Assembly (NCBI GenBank): GCA_026390135.1
Contig: JAPLGN010000005.1
Location: 1 to 52,758 of the forward strand
Reading direction: 5' to 3'
Source: Campylobacterales bacterium
Lineage (GTDB): Bacteria > Campylobacterota > Campylobacteria > Campylobacterales > Sulfurimonadaceae
DNA length: 52,758 nucleotides
The notes under the pieces are model-generated. The model did not search any database and was not told the origin of the DNA. It saw only the letters and a program-made list of their open reading frames with translations. Position 1 is the stretch's first letter. Each line of letters starts with the position of its first letter. The position numbers and the translations under genes were made by a program. Positions 28,010-37,069 of the stretch are shown here, piece after piece.

Positions 28010-28468
28010 TTATTTCAAAATATTTTGCAAAGATGTCCCATCTTGATACAAAATATTATTTATTTTGTTGGTTTCTTTATTAAATGAATAAATTACTTTT
28101 ATTGGTTTTTTTATTCCAACATAAAATAAGTAAACATCAACATAATCTTTATCTACAACATAAGTTATATTTTTGATTTCCGGGTCTTGTGATGCATAAA
28201 TTGGATCAAAGTCAAGTTTACATATTTCTTGTGTGCGTTGTTTGCATAAATTATCACGGGCAATTAAAGAGCTTAATTGCTTATCAAAATATTTGTCCAA
28301 AATTACTTTTTTTTGTTCCGATATCAACTGATCGTTTAGCCCACCTGTTGCAGGAAAAGCTTTATATAGCTGTTTTAATAGTGGAATATTTTCTTGATCA
28401 TTTGCATGTAAATTCAGCAGAGATACAAATAATATACTAAAGAAAAGTATTTTTTTTATGTAATTCAT
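28010..28468 (-). CDS. Exported DUF3828-like protein, candidate immunity
   Basis: 152 residues from the ATG at 28468, preceded by AAGGGG and followed by a signal peptide (ILFFSILFVSLLNLHA). LDFDPIYASQD and the end NILYQDGTSL look like DUF3828, a periplasmic domain found among immunity proteins. An in-frame ATG at 28579, overlapping the previous stop, would add 37 residues before the signal peptide and is rejected. Second gene after the active rhs. Confidence 0.6.
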   Translation of the reverse strand: MNYIKKILFFSILFVSLLNLHANDQENIPLLKQLYKAFPATGGLNDQLISEQKKVILDKYFDKQLSSLIARDNLCKQRTQEICKLDFDPIYASQDPEIKNITYVVDKDYVDVYLFYVGIKKPIKVIYSFNKETNKINNILYQDGTSLQNILK

Positions 28469-28575
28469 AGAAGACCCCTTATAATTTTCTAAAATAGCGA
28501 AATGAAACAGATTGTCCGTGGTATATATTTGTATTGTGTTGTTTAAAATCTGAAATCCATTACGTAGCGATAAAC

Positions 28576-29010
28576 TCATCTAATGTTATTAGAAATCTTT
28601 ACTAGTGAATATTCATCATTTGGCGGATTCAGTAATGTAATAGAATTGCCAGAAATACTATATTCATTATCATCTTTCGTAATTAAATATTCTTTTTTAG
28701 AGTTAAGATTAATTGAATTCATTGTTAATTGATTGTTCATATCAACACCTTCACACTTTATGGACGATATTTTTTTCTTATCTACATAAGTAATTACATC
28801 AATATCCTTTAATGAATTTATTAGAAAGTTCATTTTTACATAATGGTGTTCACCCATTCTAAATACTTCTAATGAAAATGTATATTTTCCAAGCCAATGG
28901 TTTTGATTTTTAGCTTTAGAAATAGCATTTGTCTCAAAAACCTTTTCATCTTGGGGATAAACATTAATATGTAAGAGGACTAAGAGGAAAAAGAGTATTT
29001 GAAATTTCAT
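28576..29010 (-). CDS. Exported candidate immunity protein for the lysozyme-like Rhs toxin
   Basis: 144 residues with a signal peptide (ILFFLLVLLHINVYP) and a short beta-rich mature part. It starts 18 bases after the rhs stop with AAGG upstream, the usual place for the cognate immunity gene, and its periplasmic location fits a peptidoglycan-cleaving toxin. No family recognised. Much more A/T-rich than the rhs core, as usual for exchanged toxin/immunity modules. Confidence 0.65.
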   Translation of the reverse strand: MKFQILFFLLVLLHINVYPQDEKVFETNAISKAKNQNHWLGKYTFSLEVFRMGEHHYVKMNFLINSLKDIDVITYVDKKKISSIKCEGVDMNNQLTMNSINLNSKKEYLITKDDNEYSISGNSITLLNPPNDEYSLVKISNNIR

Positions 29011-29028
29011 TTTTATACCTTATATAAA

Positions 29029-32000
29029 TTATATAGTTTCGCATCGGAAAATGCTAGTTTTGAATTTTAGCCCTTCATTATAAAGCCCATTAATTACTTC
29101 TTCTACTTCCCATACGTAGGTAACACCACCTTCTTTTGGACCCCTTACTAACTTTGTTTTTTTACCAATAGCTTTTGTTATCCATTCATCATCTTCTTTA
29201 AAAAATGATGGATTGTTTTTGTATGCTGTTTTTTGAAGAACAACATAGTTAGGACTATCCCCATGTCCACAAGCATTCGGATATAAAATAGCTAGATATA
29301 AATCTGTTAAGGTTTTAAATTTCGATTTACTTTTCATTAAAAATTTTTCAACATAGTCCATTTGTTCTACAAATGTCATACTGATAAGTTTATCTACTGT
29401 GGTATTTAAAGAATTGGCAGCACTTTTTCCAAATTGAATTAATCCAACATACCCAATTCCATTATCTATAGATGGGTCAAAAGTTCTATTTGTTTCTAAT
29501 GCCATAACAGACATGAGCCAATCTGGATTTATATTTAGAGCGTTGGCTACTTTAACGACTTTTTTTCGCTCATTACATCTAATTTTATTTCCCCAAACTA
29601 AAATATTTTGCATACATTCGCATTCATCCACAACTTTCGGCACATCCCCTTTTATTTTCACCCCATCGCCTTTATTCGTTTGAGCCGTTTTAGATGGAAC
29701 TTGCGCCGCTTTTGGTTTACTTGCTTGTGTGACTGTTTTTCCCTGAGGTATAGTTGAGTTTGGGACAGCAGGTTTGGGTATGGATGTATCTGGGACAATA
29801 CCGTTAAATGGATTACCATCAGAGTGTCCACGGTTAATGGAGGCTAATTGTGCCAATGCGCCTGCCATGTTTGCTATTAACCCACTCGGATCAATAAAAT
29901 TCACCGGATCATTCCCAACATACCGATAAAAGTTTGTATCCCCAGAAAGAAACCCTATCGGATCAGGGGTGATAAACCGTCCGATGGTGGGATCATAGTA
30001 TCGTGCTCGGTAGTAGTACAAATCGTCGGTATCGAACTCTCTGCTTGTGTAGCCATAAGGATTTAAGGTTTGGGCTATTTTTTCGCTTTTGGTGATAGTA
30101 CCGTAAATGTCGTATTCGTAATACTCTACTATTTGTGCGTTCTCGTCACTGAGGGCTATAATAGAGTTTTGGTGATCGCGGTGGTAGTAGTAGCGTTTGA
30201 TTCGTGATTGGTTATAGAGGAATTGTTCGGTTTCATCGAGTGCATCGTAATGCCATTGCTCTTCGTGTGTTAACGGTTCTTGCGGATGGAGATGGATTGA
30301 TAGCGGTGAATCAATAGCATCTTCTTCGTGTAACAGTGTTGCAAGTAATGTATCCGTGTCGTTGTCGTAAATGGCTACGATGTTATCACCTGCGTAGAGA
30401 TAGCGGTGGTGGTACTGTTCTATGATTTCATGGTTCGACAAGCTCACCACGAACGATTTAGTAATTCTTCGTCCTAGTGGGTCGTAGGTGAATGTGAGAG
30501 TAACAACTTCGTCATTCCCGCGAAGGCGGGGGAAGTGCCCTTGCGGTGAATCTAGCTGGATCCCCGGGTCACGCCCGAGGATGACGGGAGAGGTGGAATG
30601 ACGCTCATACCCTATCAAATACCCCTCGATATTGTATTTATACGTCGTTCGAGTCGTTGGTGAGTTCTTTTCTATCAGTTGTCCAAGTGCATCATAGGAG
30701 AGTTTGATATTCCCTTGTTGTAACAATGCTCCGGTGAGAGGATCGATGATGGTGTTCTCTTTTAGGAGATTTCCGTTTGTATCATAGGTGTAGCTCTCAT
30801 CCCCTGCACGGGTCACTCTGCATCCTGTATCGTAGGTGATGGGGATAGTGTTACGAGAGATGATACGTGAACTCTTATCGTAGGTGTATTGTACTAATGG
30901 TGTCTCTCCCATAGTGCGTTTAGTGAGTCTGCCCAGCGGATCAAACGCACTGGTTTCGTTAACTTTATTGGGATACGTGAGGGAGGTTTGAACTTCGCGT
31001 GTATTATAGGAGAGGGTATAGCTTTGGTTTGCTTGTACGATACGCTCTAATACTCCACTCTCATTTCGCATCAGGTTAAAGTGCATCCCCTCGTATCCGA
31101 TGAAGCGTTTGGAGCCATCAAGGTTATAGGCATGGGAAACGCTTTTATCCCCTTGGCGTTCTAGGCGGATATTGGCTTGTGCGTCGTATCCATACTCTAT
31201 ACGATTTAACCCATCATCCATGGTGAGCAGATTCCCTAGTGTATCGTAGGTGTAGAGAGTGGTTTTATCTCCGATACTTTGAGAGATTCTCCGCCCTCGT
31301 TTATCGTACTCGAATCGGTAGGTTGCGCCGCACACTAGGGTGGTCTCTCTGGCTTCGCCATTCACATTCTCTTCTCGGGTGATAGAAATAAGACGACCAC
31401 GCTCGCGAGTAAAGGTTCGCAACTGATCCGCAGGATTTACCATACGTGATAGGAAGCCCTCACTATCATAGGCGTAACGAGTCATATTCCCCAAAGAGTC
31501 ACGGATCGCACTGAGTCGTCCGGCGTTGTCATAATAGAGGTGTGTCGTAATAGTGTCGGTATCGATAATCGACACAGGGCGAGAGAGTTTGTCGTACTCG
31601 AACTGTGTTATCCGCTCTTCGGGGTCGATAATGGCTGTTTTATTACCCAGATCATCATACACTATCTGAGTAATCCCACCTACCGCATCACGAACACGGA
31701 TCGCTAACCCTAATGCGTTATACGCATATTCGGTCGTCACTCCCTCGGTATCGGTATCGGAGATTCGGTTTCCTCTGTCATCATACGAGGTGCTCTCGGT
31801 TGTACCCTCAGGATAGGTAGTACTTAGACGATTGTATCGTGCGTCATACGCATGGGTCGTGATCTTGTCTTGATGGTTTATGATAGATGGATAGGGATTA
31901 TTCCCCTCATAGGTGTAGAGTGTCTCAGGGTTTAGGAGTGCTGCATCCAGACGTTGTTCTCTGATTTTACGTCCTCTCGCGTCAAACTCTGAGACAAAGG

Positions 32001-33402
32001 TATTTCCCCCCGCATCAATCACAGTAGAGATGTTGTTCTCATATATCTCTTTGGTGGTAGATCCATCTGCATAGGTGATCGCTCGGATAGCTCCCCAGTT
32101 GTCGATTCCGTAAAAGGTCTTATCTCCCGTAGTGCCTGTTTTTATGACACGGTTTTTCTCATAACGGTAAGAGAATCGTTCCCCGCTTTCGCAGTAGCTC
32201 TCAACGCGTTCTGTATTATCATAAGTCACATCCAGTATAGTGACACCGCTCTCATCGATGATACGTTCTAGTAGATAGGGGGCATTCTTTTGATAGACAT
32301 AGTGCATCACCCCGCCCATTGGATCAGTGATATGGGTGAGGTTGTAATGCTCAGGTTGCTCATTGGGGGTGTTATAGGTATAGCTCCATACACGGTGGGT
32401 ATGATCACGTACCTGTGAGACAAGCCCATCTTTATTGTAGCTAAAGGATAGTGTGACGTGCTGTGAAGTGATACGGACGAGCTTTCCGTTACTCTCGCGA
32501 ACGAAATCGAGGGTATTGCCGTTACGATCTTTGATCAGGGAAAGGAAACCGTTCACATACAGCTCGCTGTGTGCATCATGAAAGTATTCGAGTAAAAATG
32601 TTTGCGGACTGATGAGTGTGAGTTTTGCCCCCAAATCATCCGTATCGATAAAGCCTTTCTCGGCATACGTAAAGCGAAAGGTTTGATCGTCGGTAAAAAT
32701 GAGACTGAGAGTGTGCGGATCGCTTCGAATCAATCGAGTCTCATAGCTGCATTGCCATCCTCTTCCGAACATTCCTGTACGCCCGTCACTGAGGTATGTT
32801 CGACGTATCCCAAAACCTACCGAGGCAATAAGCTCCGCATCACTTTGAGCATAAAAGAGTTTCCCCGATGCAAGGAGGACTGGAGATCCGGTGCGGGAAC
32901 CTAGAGAACCGCTTTTTGAATTATTGGTAGGTTTGTTTTTAGTATAGGGCATAGGGATAGGTTCGGGTGCAGTTGAGCCCTCGATTTTTCCCTCATCGGT
33001 GATGTGTCCGGCAGAACCGCTTTCACCGCTGACTACTTTTCCGACGGTATTTTTTCCTTGCATGTATTGTTTGTCACCGACGCGCACTACTGCTTTACCA
33101 TTGACGAATACACTCGGAGATGCCTCGATAGGATCGGACTGTGCTCCGACAGTTCCCGATTTTACTCCTCCGGAGCTTCCGTCTTTGTCCCCCGTGACTT
33201 TGGTGCTGTGGGAAGTTTTTAGATAGACGGGATCGCCGTTGAAATTGACATTTGGAGATGTTCCATCTGCTCCACCCAAATCCTGCTGTACGTCATAAGG
33301 AATATCTGGAGTTGAATCTCCTCTCGGAGTTTTATTGACACTCGGAGACGAACTGACGACTTTGTATTTGCTGTTTTTACGTGCTCCGAAATTTTTTGCC
33401 AT
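29029..33402 (-). CDS. Rhs polymorphic toxin: PAAR-like N-terminus, YD-repeat shell, lysozyme-like C-terminus
   Basis: 1457 residues. Residues 1-140 hold a PAAR-like DUF4150 region (PSVFVNGKAVVRVGDKQYMQG), which suggests delivery on a type VI secretion spike. DUF6531 and many YD repeats follow from about 170. The core closes with PDPIGFLSG...DPSGL at 1175. A linker to PKVVDE (1260) leads to the toxin, 29029-29622. In it ALETNRTFDP...GYVGLIQFGKSAA matches the SLT/lysozyme fold with Glu1303 as likely catalytic residue, so it should cleave peptidoglycan. Two dispersed repeats are inserted in frame at 30431 and 30510. No vgrG or secretion genes lie in the window. Confidence 0.88.
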   Translation of the reverse strand: MAKNFGARKNSKYKVVSSSPSVNKTPRGDSTPDIPYDVQQDLGGADGTSPNVNFNGDPVYLKTSHSTKVTGDKDGSSGGVKSGTVGAQSDPIEASPSVFVNGKAVVRVGDKQYMQGKNTVGKVVSGESGSAGHITDEGKIEGSTAPEPIPMPYTKNKPTNNSKSGSLGSRTGSPVLLASGKLFYAQSDAELIASVGFGIRRTYLSDGRTGMFGRGWQCSYETRLIRSDPHTLSLIFTDDQTFRFTYAEKGFIDTDDLGAKLTLISPQTFLLEYFHDAHSELYVNGFLSLIKDRNGNTLDFVRESNGKLVRITSQHVTLSFSYNKDGLVSQVRDHTHRVWSYTYNTPNEQPEHYNLTHITDPMGGVMHYVYQKNAPYLLERIIDESGVTILDVTYDNTERVESYCESGERFSYRYEKNRVIKTGTTGDKTFYGIDNWGAIRAITYADGSTTKEIYENNISTVIDAGGNTFVSEFDARGRKIREQRLDAALLNPETLYTYEGNNPYPSIINHQDKITTHAYDARYNRLSTTYPEGTTESTSYDDRGNRISDTDTEGVTTEYAYNALGLAIRVRDAVGGITQIVYDDLGNKTAIIDPEERITQFEYDKLSRPVSIIDTDTITTHLYYDNAGRLSAIRDSLGNMTRYAYDSEGFLSRMVNPADQLRTFTRERGRLISITREENVNGEARETTLVCGATYRFEYDKRGRRISQSIGDKTTLYTYDTLGNLLTMDDGLNRIEYGYDAQANIRLERQGDKSVSHAYNLDGSKRFIGYEGMHFNLMRNESGVLERIVQANQSYTLSYNTREVQTSLTYPNKVNETSAFDPLGRLTKRTMGETPLVQYTYDKSSRIISRNTIPITYDTGCRVTRAGDESYTYDTNGNLLKENTIIDPLTGALLQQGNIKLSYDALGQLIEKNSPTTRTTYKYNIEGYLIGYERHSTSPVILGRDPGIQLDSPQGHFPRLRGNDEVVTLTFTYDPLGRRITKSFVVSLSNHEIIEQYHHRYLYAGDNIVAIYDNDTDTLLATLLHEEDAIDSPLSIHLHPQEPLTHEEQWHYDALDETEQFLYNQSRIKRYYYHRDHQNSIIALSDENAQIVEYYEYDIYGTITKSEKIAQTLNPYGYTSREFDTDDLYYYRARYYDPTIGRFITPDPIGFLSGDTNFYRYVGNDPVNFIDPSGLIANMAGALAQLASINRGHSDGNPFNGIVPDTSIPKPAVPNSTIPQGKTVTQASKPKAAQVPSKTAQTNKGDGVKIKGDVPKVVDECECMQNILVWGNKIRCNERKKVVKVANALNINPDWLMSVMALETNRTFDPSIDNGIGYVGLIQFGKSAANSLNTTVDKLISMTFVEQMDYVEKFLMKSKSKFKTLTDLYLAILYPNACGHGDSPNYVVLQKTAYKNNPSFFKEDDEWITKAIGKKTKLVRGPKEGGVTYVWEVEEVINGLYNEGLKFKTSIFRCETI
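30431..30456. repeat. Dispersed repeat of the TTCGACAAGCTCACCACGAA type inside rhs
   Basis: The sequence TTCGACAAGCTCACCACGAA is a common interspersed repeat in environmental genomes. It is translated in frame as FVVSLSNHE in the Rhs core. Confidence 0.65.
30510..30588. repeat. Dispersed palindromic repeat inserted in frame in rhs
   Basis: Complete element from CGTCATTCCCGCGAAGG to CCCGAGGATGACGG, translated as SPVILGRDPGIQLDS...FPRLRGNDEV within the YD-repeat region. It is kept in frame and has no stop. Confidence 0.85.
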
Positions 33403-33595
33403 TAAAAACCTTGCTGACGATAAAATTAAAATAAATATTTTATAATTTGAAATATTATCATTTTAAAAATTAAATAATGTTTATTTTAGTAATGTTTTAT
33501 GTGATTGATAGTGAAAAGATACTAAAAGGGAAGTAATAGGAGATTCGGCATAATAGCCGAACACTGTTTTGAGGAATAAGATTGTCTAAATAAAA

Positions 33596-35080
33596 TTATT
33601 TCGCGATAAAACTGAGGCAGTAATAAATCGCTGAACTAAGTAGTGCCGTTACCGGTAAGGTGAAAATCCATGAGAGTAAAATAGTTTTTACCATACTTTT
33701 CTGCACGCCACCTTCAGGTTCCGCGACCATCGATCCGGCAACGGAACTGGATAGGATATGCGTTGTGCTGACTGGAGCGTGGGCAAAGTTTGCCAATAAA
33801 ATCGTCATCATCGCCATTGCTTGGGCAACCGTAGCTTGCATGTAGTTGATCGGTTGAGAGCCAATTTTTTCACCGATGGTAAGGACGATTCGTTTGTACC
33901 CGATCATCGTTCCGATACTAAGTGCCAACGCAACGGCAATAATAACCCACGTGGGAACGTATTCGGTTGCTGAGATGAGAATTTTTCGTTGAGAAGCTAT
34001 GTAATCGGATTTATCTTTGTCTGTTAGCAAATAGGTTTTTTCAACTTGTCCAAAAAAGTTATCCGAACATAAAATCGCAGTATGAACACGCCAGCTATCT
34101 TGCGGGGAAAGTTCTGAATAGGATTTAAGACCATTCAGCTTAGTAGCAATCAAAGAAGTCGTATCGTATACTTGGTTAACGTTACATTCTGCAATCGTAT
34201 TTTTCGTTTTAAGTGCACTGATTAGATGTTTGTCATTTACGAGCTGGTTGAGGGTTTCGTTGTTCTCGGCATAAAATTTTGCTAAATTTTCGGCACTGTC
34301 TCTTGTTTGCTTGATTTTATATTCGTGTGAATTCATATCGAGTGCGTAATATGTCGGCAATATCCCGATAAGGATGATCATAATGATACCGATACCTTTT
34401 TGCCCGTCATTCGAGCCGTGTGCAAAACTAACACCGGCACCTGTTGCAATGATCCCCATGCGCATCCAGAAGTTAGGGCGCTTCCTTTTTGACTCGCTAT
34501 CGGGTGTTTTGAAAAATTTTGGATTAGTAATAAATTTTCTCGTCGCTTTCATGAGTAAAAATGCAAAACCAAATCCCAAAATAGGTGAAAGAGCCAATGC
34601 GGTTAATACGCCGTATAGGGCTTTCCAATTTACGCTTTGTGAAAACTCAAAACCGTGCATAACACCAAACACGGTGCTGACTCCGATAAGCGATCCGATA
34701 AGCGAATGAGAACTTGAAACAGGCAAGCCAAAATACCACGTCCCGAAATTCCATATGACAGCGGAAATCAACAGGGAATAAATCATCACTAACGTTGCAT
34801 TTTGATTGGACGCGACCATAATATCCAGAGGTAACAAGTGGACGATGACATAGGCAACGCCGATACCGCCCAGGATAACACCCAGAAAATTCATAATCCC
34901 AGACATGATGACAGAATATTCTGCTTTCATTGAGTTGGTATAAATGATCATGGCAACTGAATTTGCGGTGTCGTGAAAACCGTTAATCATCTCATAAAAG
35001 AGAGCGATACCTAATGATAGAAGTAATAAACTAAGGGTGAGAGTATTGACATTATTCAGTGCATCCCAAATTACAGACAT
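33596..35080 (-). CDS. pit: PiT-family inorganic phosphate transporter
   Basis: 494 residues, about ten membrane segments. The two inverted PiT signatures are visible: GFHDTANSVAMIIYTNSM near the N-terminus and SFAHGSNDGQKGIG in the middle. A hydrophilic insert of about 130 residues (from NSHEYKIKQT to SATEYV) separates the halves. It is a low-affinity cation/phosphate symporter. The start region carries four phased Pho-type repeats, so this member is probably induced by phosphate limitation, unlike many Pit proteins. The 193 bases between it and rhs hold nothing clear. Confidence 0.9.
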   Translation of the reverse strand: MSVIWDALNNVNTLTLSLLLLSLGIALFYEMINGFHDTANSVAMIIYTNSMKAEYSVIMSGIMNFLGVILGGIGVAYVIVHLLPLDIMVASNQNATLVMIYSLLISAVIWNFGTWYFGLPVSSSHSLIGSLIGVSTVFGVMHGFEFSQSVNWKALYGVLTALALSPILGFGFAFLLMKATRKFITNPKFFKTPDSESKRKRPNFWMRMGIIATGAGVSFAHGSNDGQKGIGIIMIILIGILPTYYALDMNSHEYKIKQTRDSAENLAKFYAENNETLNQLVNDKHLISALKTKNTIAECNVNQVYDTTSLIATKLNGLKSYSELSPQDSWRVHTAILCSDNFFGQVEKTYLLTDKDKSDYIASQRKILISATEYVPTWVIIAVALALSIGTMIGYKRIVLTIGEKIGSQPINYMQATVAQAMAMMTILLANFAHAPVSTTHILSSSVAGSMVAEPEGGVQKSMVKTILLSWIFTLPVTALLSSAIYYCLSFIAK

Positions 35081-35100
35081 AAAATTATCCTAAGATTGAA

Positions 35101-35147
35101 AATATAAGATTACGAAACCATTACAAAACGGTTACGAAATTATTACA
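35101..35147 (-). promoter_or_regulatory. Pho-type repeats upstream of pit
   Basis: Four direct repeats with exact 11-base phasing: minus strand TGTAATA, CGTAACC, TGTAATG, CGTAATC (plus-strand ATTAC/GTTAC at 35109, 35120, 35131, 35142). A TTATAT/TATATT -10 follows at 35101-35107, at 11-12 bases from the third repeat, so the spacing differs from the other Pho promoters here. Confidence 0.7.
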
Positions 35148-35185
35148 TAATAATGCCAAGATACTCTTTTAAGTGATTTTGTAGT

Positions 35186-36943
35186 TTAATCAATAATTAG
35201 GCAAAGATGATCAGGGGATTTTTTCGCATTTTTCTTCTCTGTGGCAAAAATTCTTTGAAGCTGTTCTGCTGAATGAATCGATGAATTATTTCCTTTGTAT
35301 ACAAGAACGGCGCTGACAGTCAGCAGTTCAAATTCTCTGCTATTTCCCTCCCGATCTTCTGCAATTATGCACCCTCTCTCTCGATCATCAGAGCTGTAAA
35401 ACTCACGGACATCTGCACTAAATTGGTGGATTAGATCTCGCGTTTGTGTACAAAACCTTTCCAGCATCAATTCATTTTTGATTACAGCGCCAGCAAAAAA
35501 ATCATCCCCGCCAATATGGCCGATAAAGCATTCATTTAAGAAAATTTTATGCATTAATTCGGCGAACAGCACAATCACGCGATCTCCATTACGAAAACCA
35601 TAGTGATCGTTATAGGGCTTAAAGTGATCAAAATCAAAATAACAAAATACGCTGTTGCTCATTGAATCAAATGCATGAGCAATGTGTTCATTGATCATAA
35701 AATTTCCCGGCAGCCGGCTGAGAGGATTTTGATCGCGGGCGCGGATCAGATTACGCTCATGTACGGATTCAATCAATACCCTTGCGCTTAAATAACCAAT
35801 GTATTTGGAGGATTCCATCACTAATACACCGGGAGCATTTTTGTGAAGGGAGAAAAGTTCGACAATGGTCTCTAACGGCATTGCAACATTGACAATAGGG
35901 ATAATTTCTAAATAAGTCTCTAATATTGAAAAATTTGAAGAGCTGTTTTGAATCAATGATTGTCCAAAAGGGGAGTAGATGATTGATTTAAGACGATGTT
36001 CGTGAATTATTCCCAGCGGTGCACCTTGATTATCGATAATGGGAATGAGAAAAAGTTCATTATCACTACTAAATTCCCCTAATAATGCTTCCATAGAATC
36101 ACTAATCGAAACGGTTTTTAAGATTTCTAATCGCTTTCGAATAATAGCTTGATCTCCGGATATTCGCTTTTCATCCAAAGAGAGAAGGGTAATATGCGTA
36201 TATTTGAGGGCTAGTTCCTCACAACACAAAGTAGGACGTTGGATAAAATATCCCTGTACCATATGGCATCCTATTTCTTTACAGACTAAAAGCTCGGCAG
36301 CTGTTTCAATCCCCTCGGCAATTACACGACATCCCATCAAGGTTGAAAGCTGAACCATCTGGCGGGCTAAAAGTTTTTTCTTTGGATCACTGTCTACATC
36401 ACTTAGAAAAAATCGATCGATTTTAATAATATTGGGCGTGGCGTGGTAAAGCATTTTGTATCCGGACTGACCGATACCAAAATCGTCAATCGCAACAGAA
36501 AAACCCTCATGACGATAATGGCTCATGAGTTCTATAAAATGATCAACATTTCCGATTTCATTGTGCTCTGAAAGTTCAAATACAATACTTTTCTGATCCA
36601 ATCGATACTTTTTTAACAATCGGGAAGTGTTTCCCTTTGAAAAATCAGCCATCCCCAAGAGACGATTATCGAGGTTGTAAAAAAGTTTGATTTGGGCGTG
36701 AAAGTCAATGGTGCAAAATTTCTTGATAACCTTTTCACGAAGGGCAAGATCAAATGTATATAAGATATTTTCTTCAAATAAACGGTCAAAAAAAGATTCA
36801 ATCGTCTCGAAGCCAAGTGAGTCTGTACCTCGTAAAAGCGCTTCTACTCCAAATAATTCACCTGAGTGAATATCAACAATCGGCTGGAATGCCACATCTA
36901 AAACATTAAGATAGCGTTCATAAAAAGGGTGTAAGGGTTCCAT
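35186..36943 (-). CDS. c-di-GMP enzyme: EAL - CBS pair - GGDEF
   Basis: 585 residues. The N-terminal EAL domain is complete (GVEALLRG, FELSEHNE, IDDFGIG, IAEGIET, GYFIQRP) and should hydrolyse c-di-GMP. Two CBS motifs lie at about 255-390 (FLIPIIDNQGAPLGIIHEH, PGVLVMESSKYIGYL). The GGDEF domain has GHIGGDDFFAG, compatible with cyclase activity, and no RxxD I-site. No membrane segments. Start taken as ATG 36943; a TTG at 36949 is less likely because transcription is predicted to start at about 36944. A Pho-type promoter lies directly upstream. Confidence 0.9.
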   Translation of the reverse strand: MEPLHPFYERYLNVLDVAFQPIVDIHSGELFGVEALLRGTDSLGFETIESFFDRLFEENILYTFDLALREKVIKKFCTIDFHAQIKLFYNLDNRLLGMADFSKGNTSRLLKKYRLDQKSIVFELSEHNEIGNVDHFIELMSHYRHEGFSVAIDDFGIGQSGYKMLYHATPNIIKIDRFFLSDVDSDPKKKLLARQMVQLSTLMGCRVIAEGIETAAELLVCKEIGCHMVQGYFIQRPTLCCEELALKYTHITLLSLDEKRISGDQAIIRKRLEILKTVSISDSMEALLGEFSSDNELFLIPIIDNQGAPLGIIHEHRLKSIIYSPFGQSLIQNSSSNFSILETYLEIIPIVNVAMPLETIVELFSLHKNAPGVLVMESSKYIGYLSARVLIESVHERNLIRARDQNPLSRLPGNFMINEHIAHAFDSMSNSVFCYFDFDHFKPYNDHYGFRNGDRVIVLFAELMHKIFLNECFIGHIGGDDFFAGAVIKNELMLERFCTQTRDLIHQFSADVREFYSSDDRERGCIIAEDREGNSREFELLTVSAVLVYKGNNSSIHSAEQLQRIFATEKKNAKKSPDHLCLIID

Positions 36944-36950
36944 GTTCAAG

Positions 36951-36983
36951 AGTATAAAACTCTAATGTCACCTAGAGGTTACA
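36951..36983 (-). promoter_or_regulatory. Pho-type promoter of the EAL-CBS-GGDEF gene
   Basis: Minus strand TGTAACC-N4-GGTGACA (36966-36983), 9 bases, then TATACT (36951-36956). The predicted start of transcription touches the ATG, so the mRNA may be leaderless. Confidence 0.65.
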
Positions 36984-37007
36984 GAAAATTGGTATGGAAG
37001 GGAAGCG

Positions 37008-37040
37008 TGTAATTTTTTCGTAATCACTTTTCACTATAGT
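37008..37040 (+). promoter_or_regulatory. Pho-type promoter of the gene at 37070
   Basis: TGTAATT-N4-CGTAATC (37008-37025), 9 bases, then TATAGT (37035-37040). Confidence 0.65.
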
Positions 37041-37069
37041 TGCATCTAAAATCACTCTTAGGATACACA

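Noticed and set aside
28560-28585. Fourth copy of the hairpin site at the end of the gene at 28576
   Set aside because: There is an ATGA overlap and CGCTACG downstream, but the GTGAAA/TTTCAC arms are missing; resemblance is too weak.
29029-33402. Plus-strand frames within rhs as genes
   Set aside because: They are antisense shadows of a well-supported Rhs protein.
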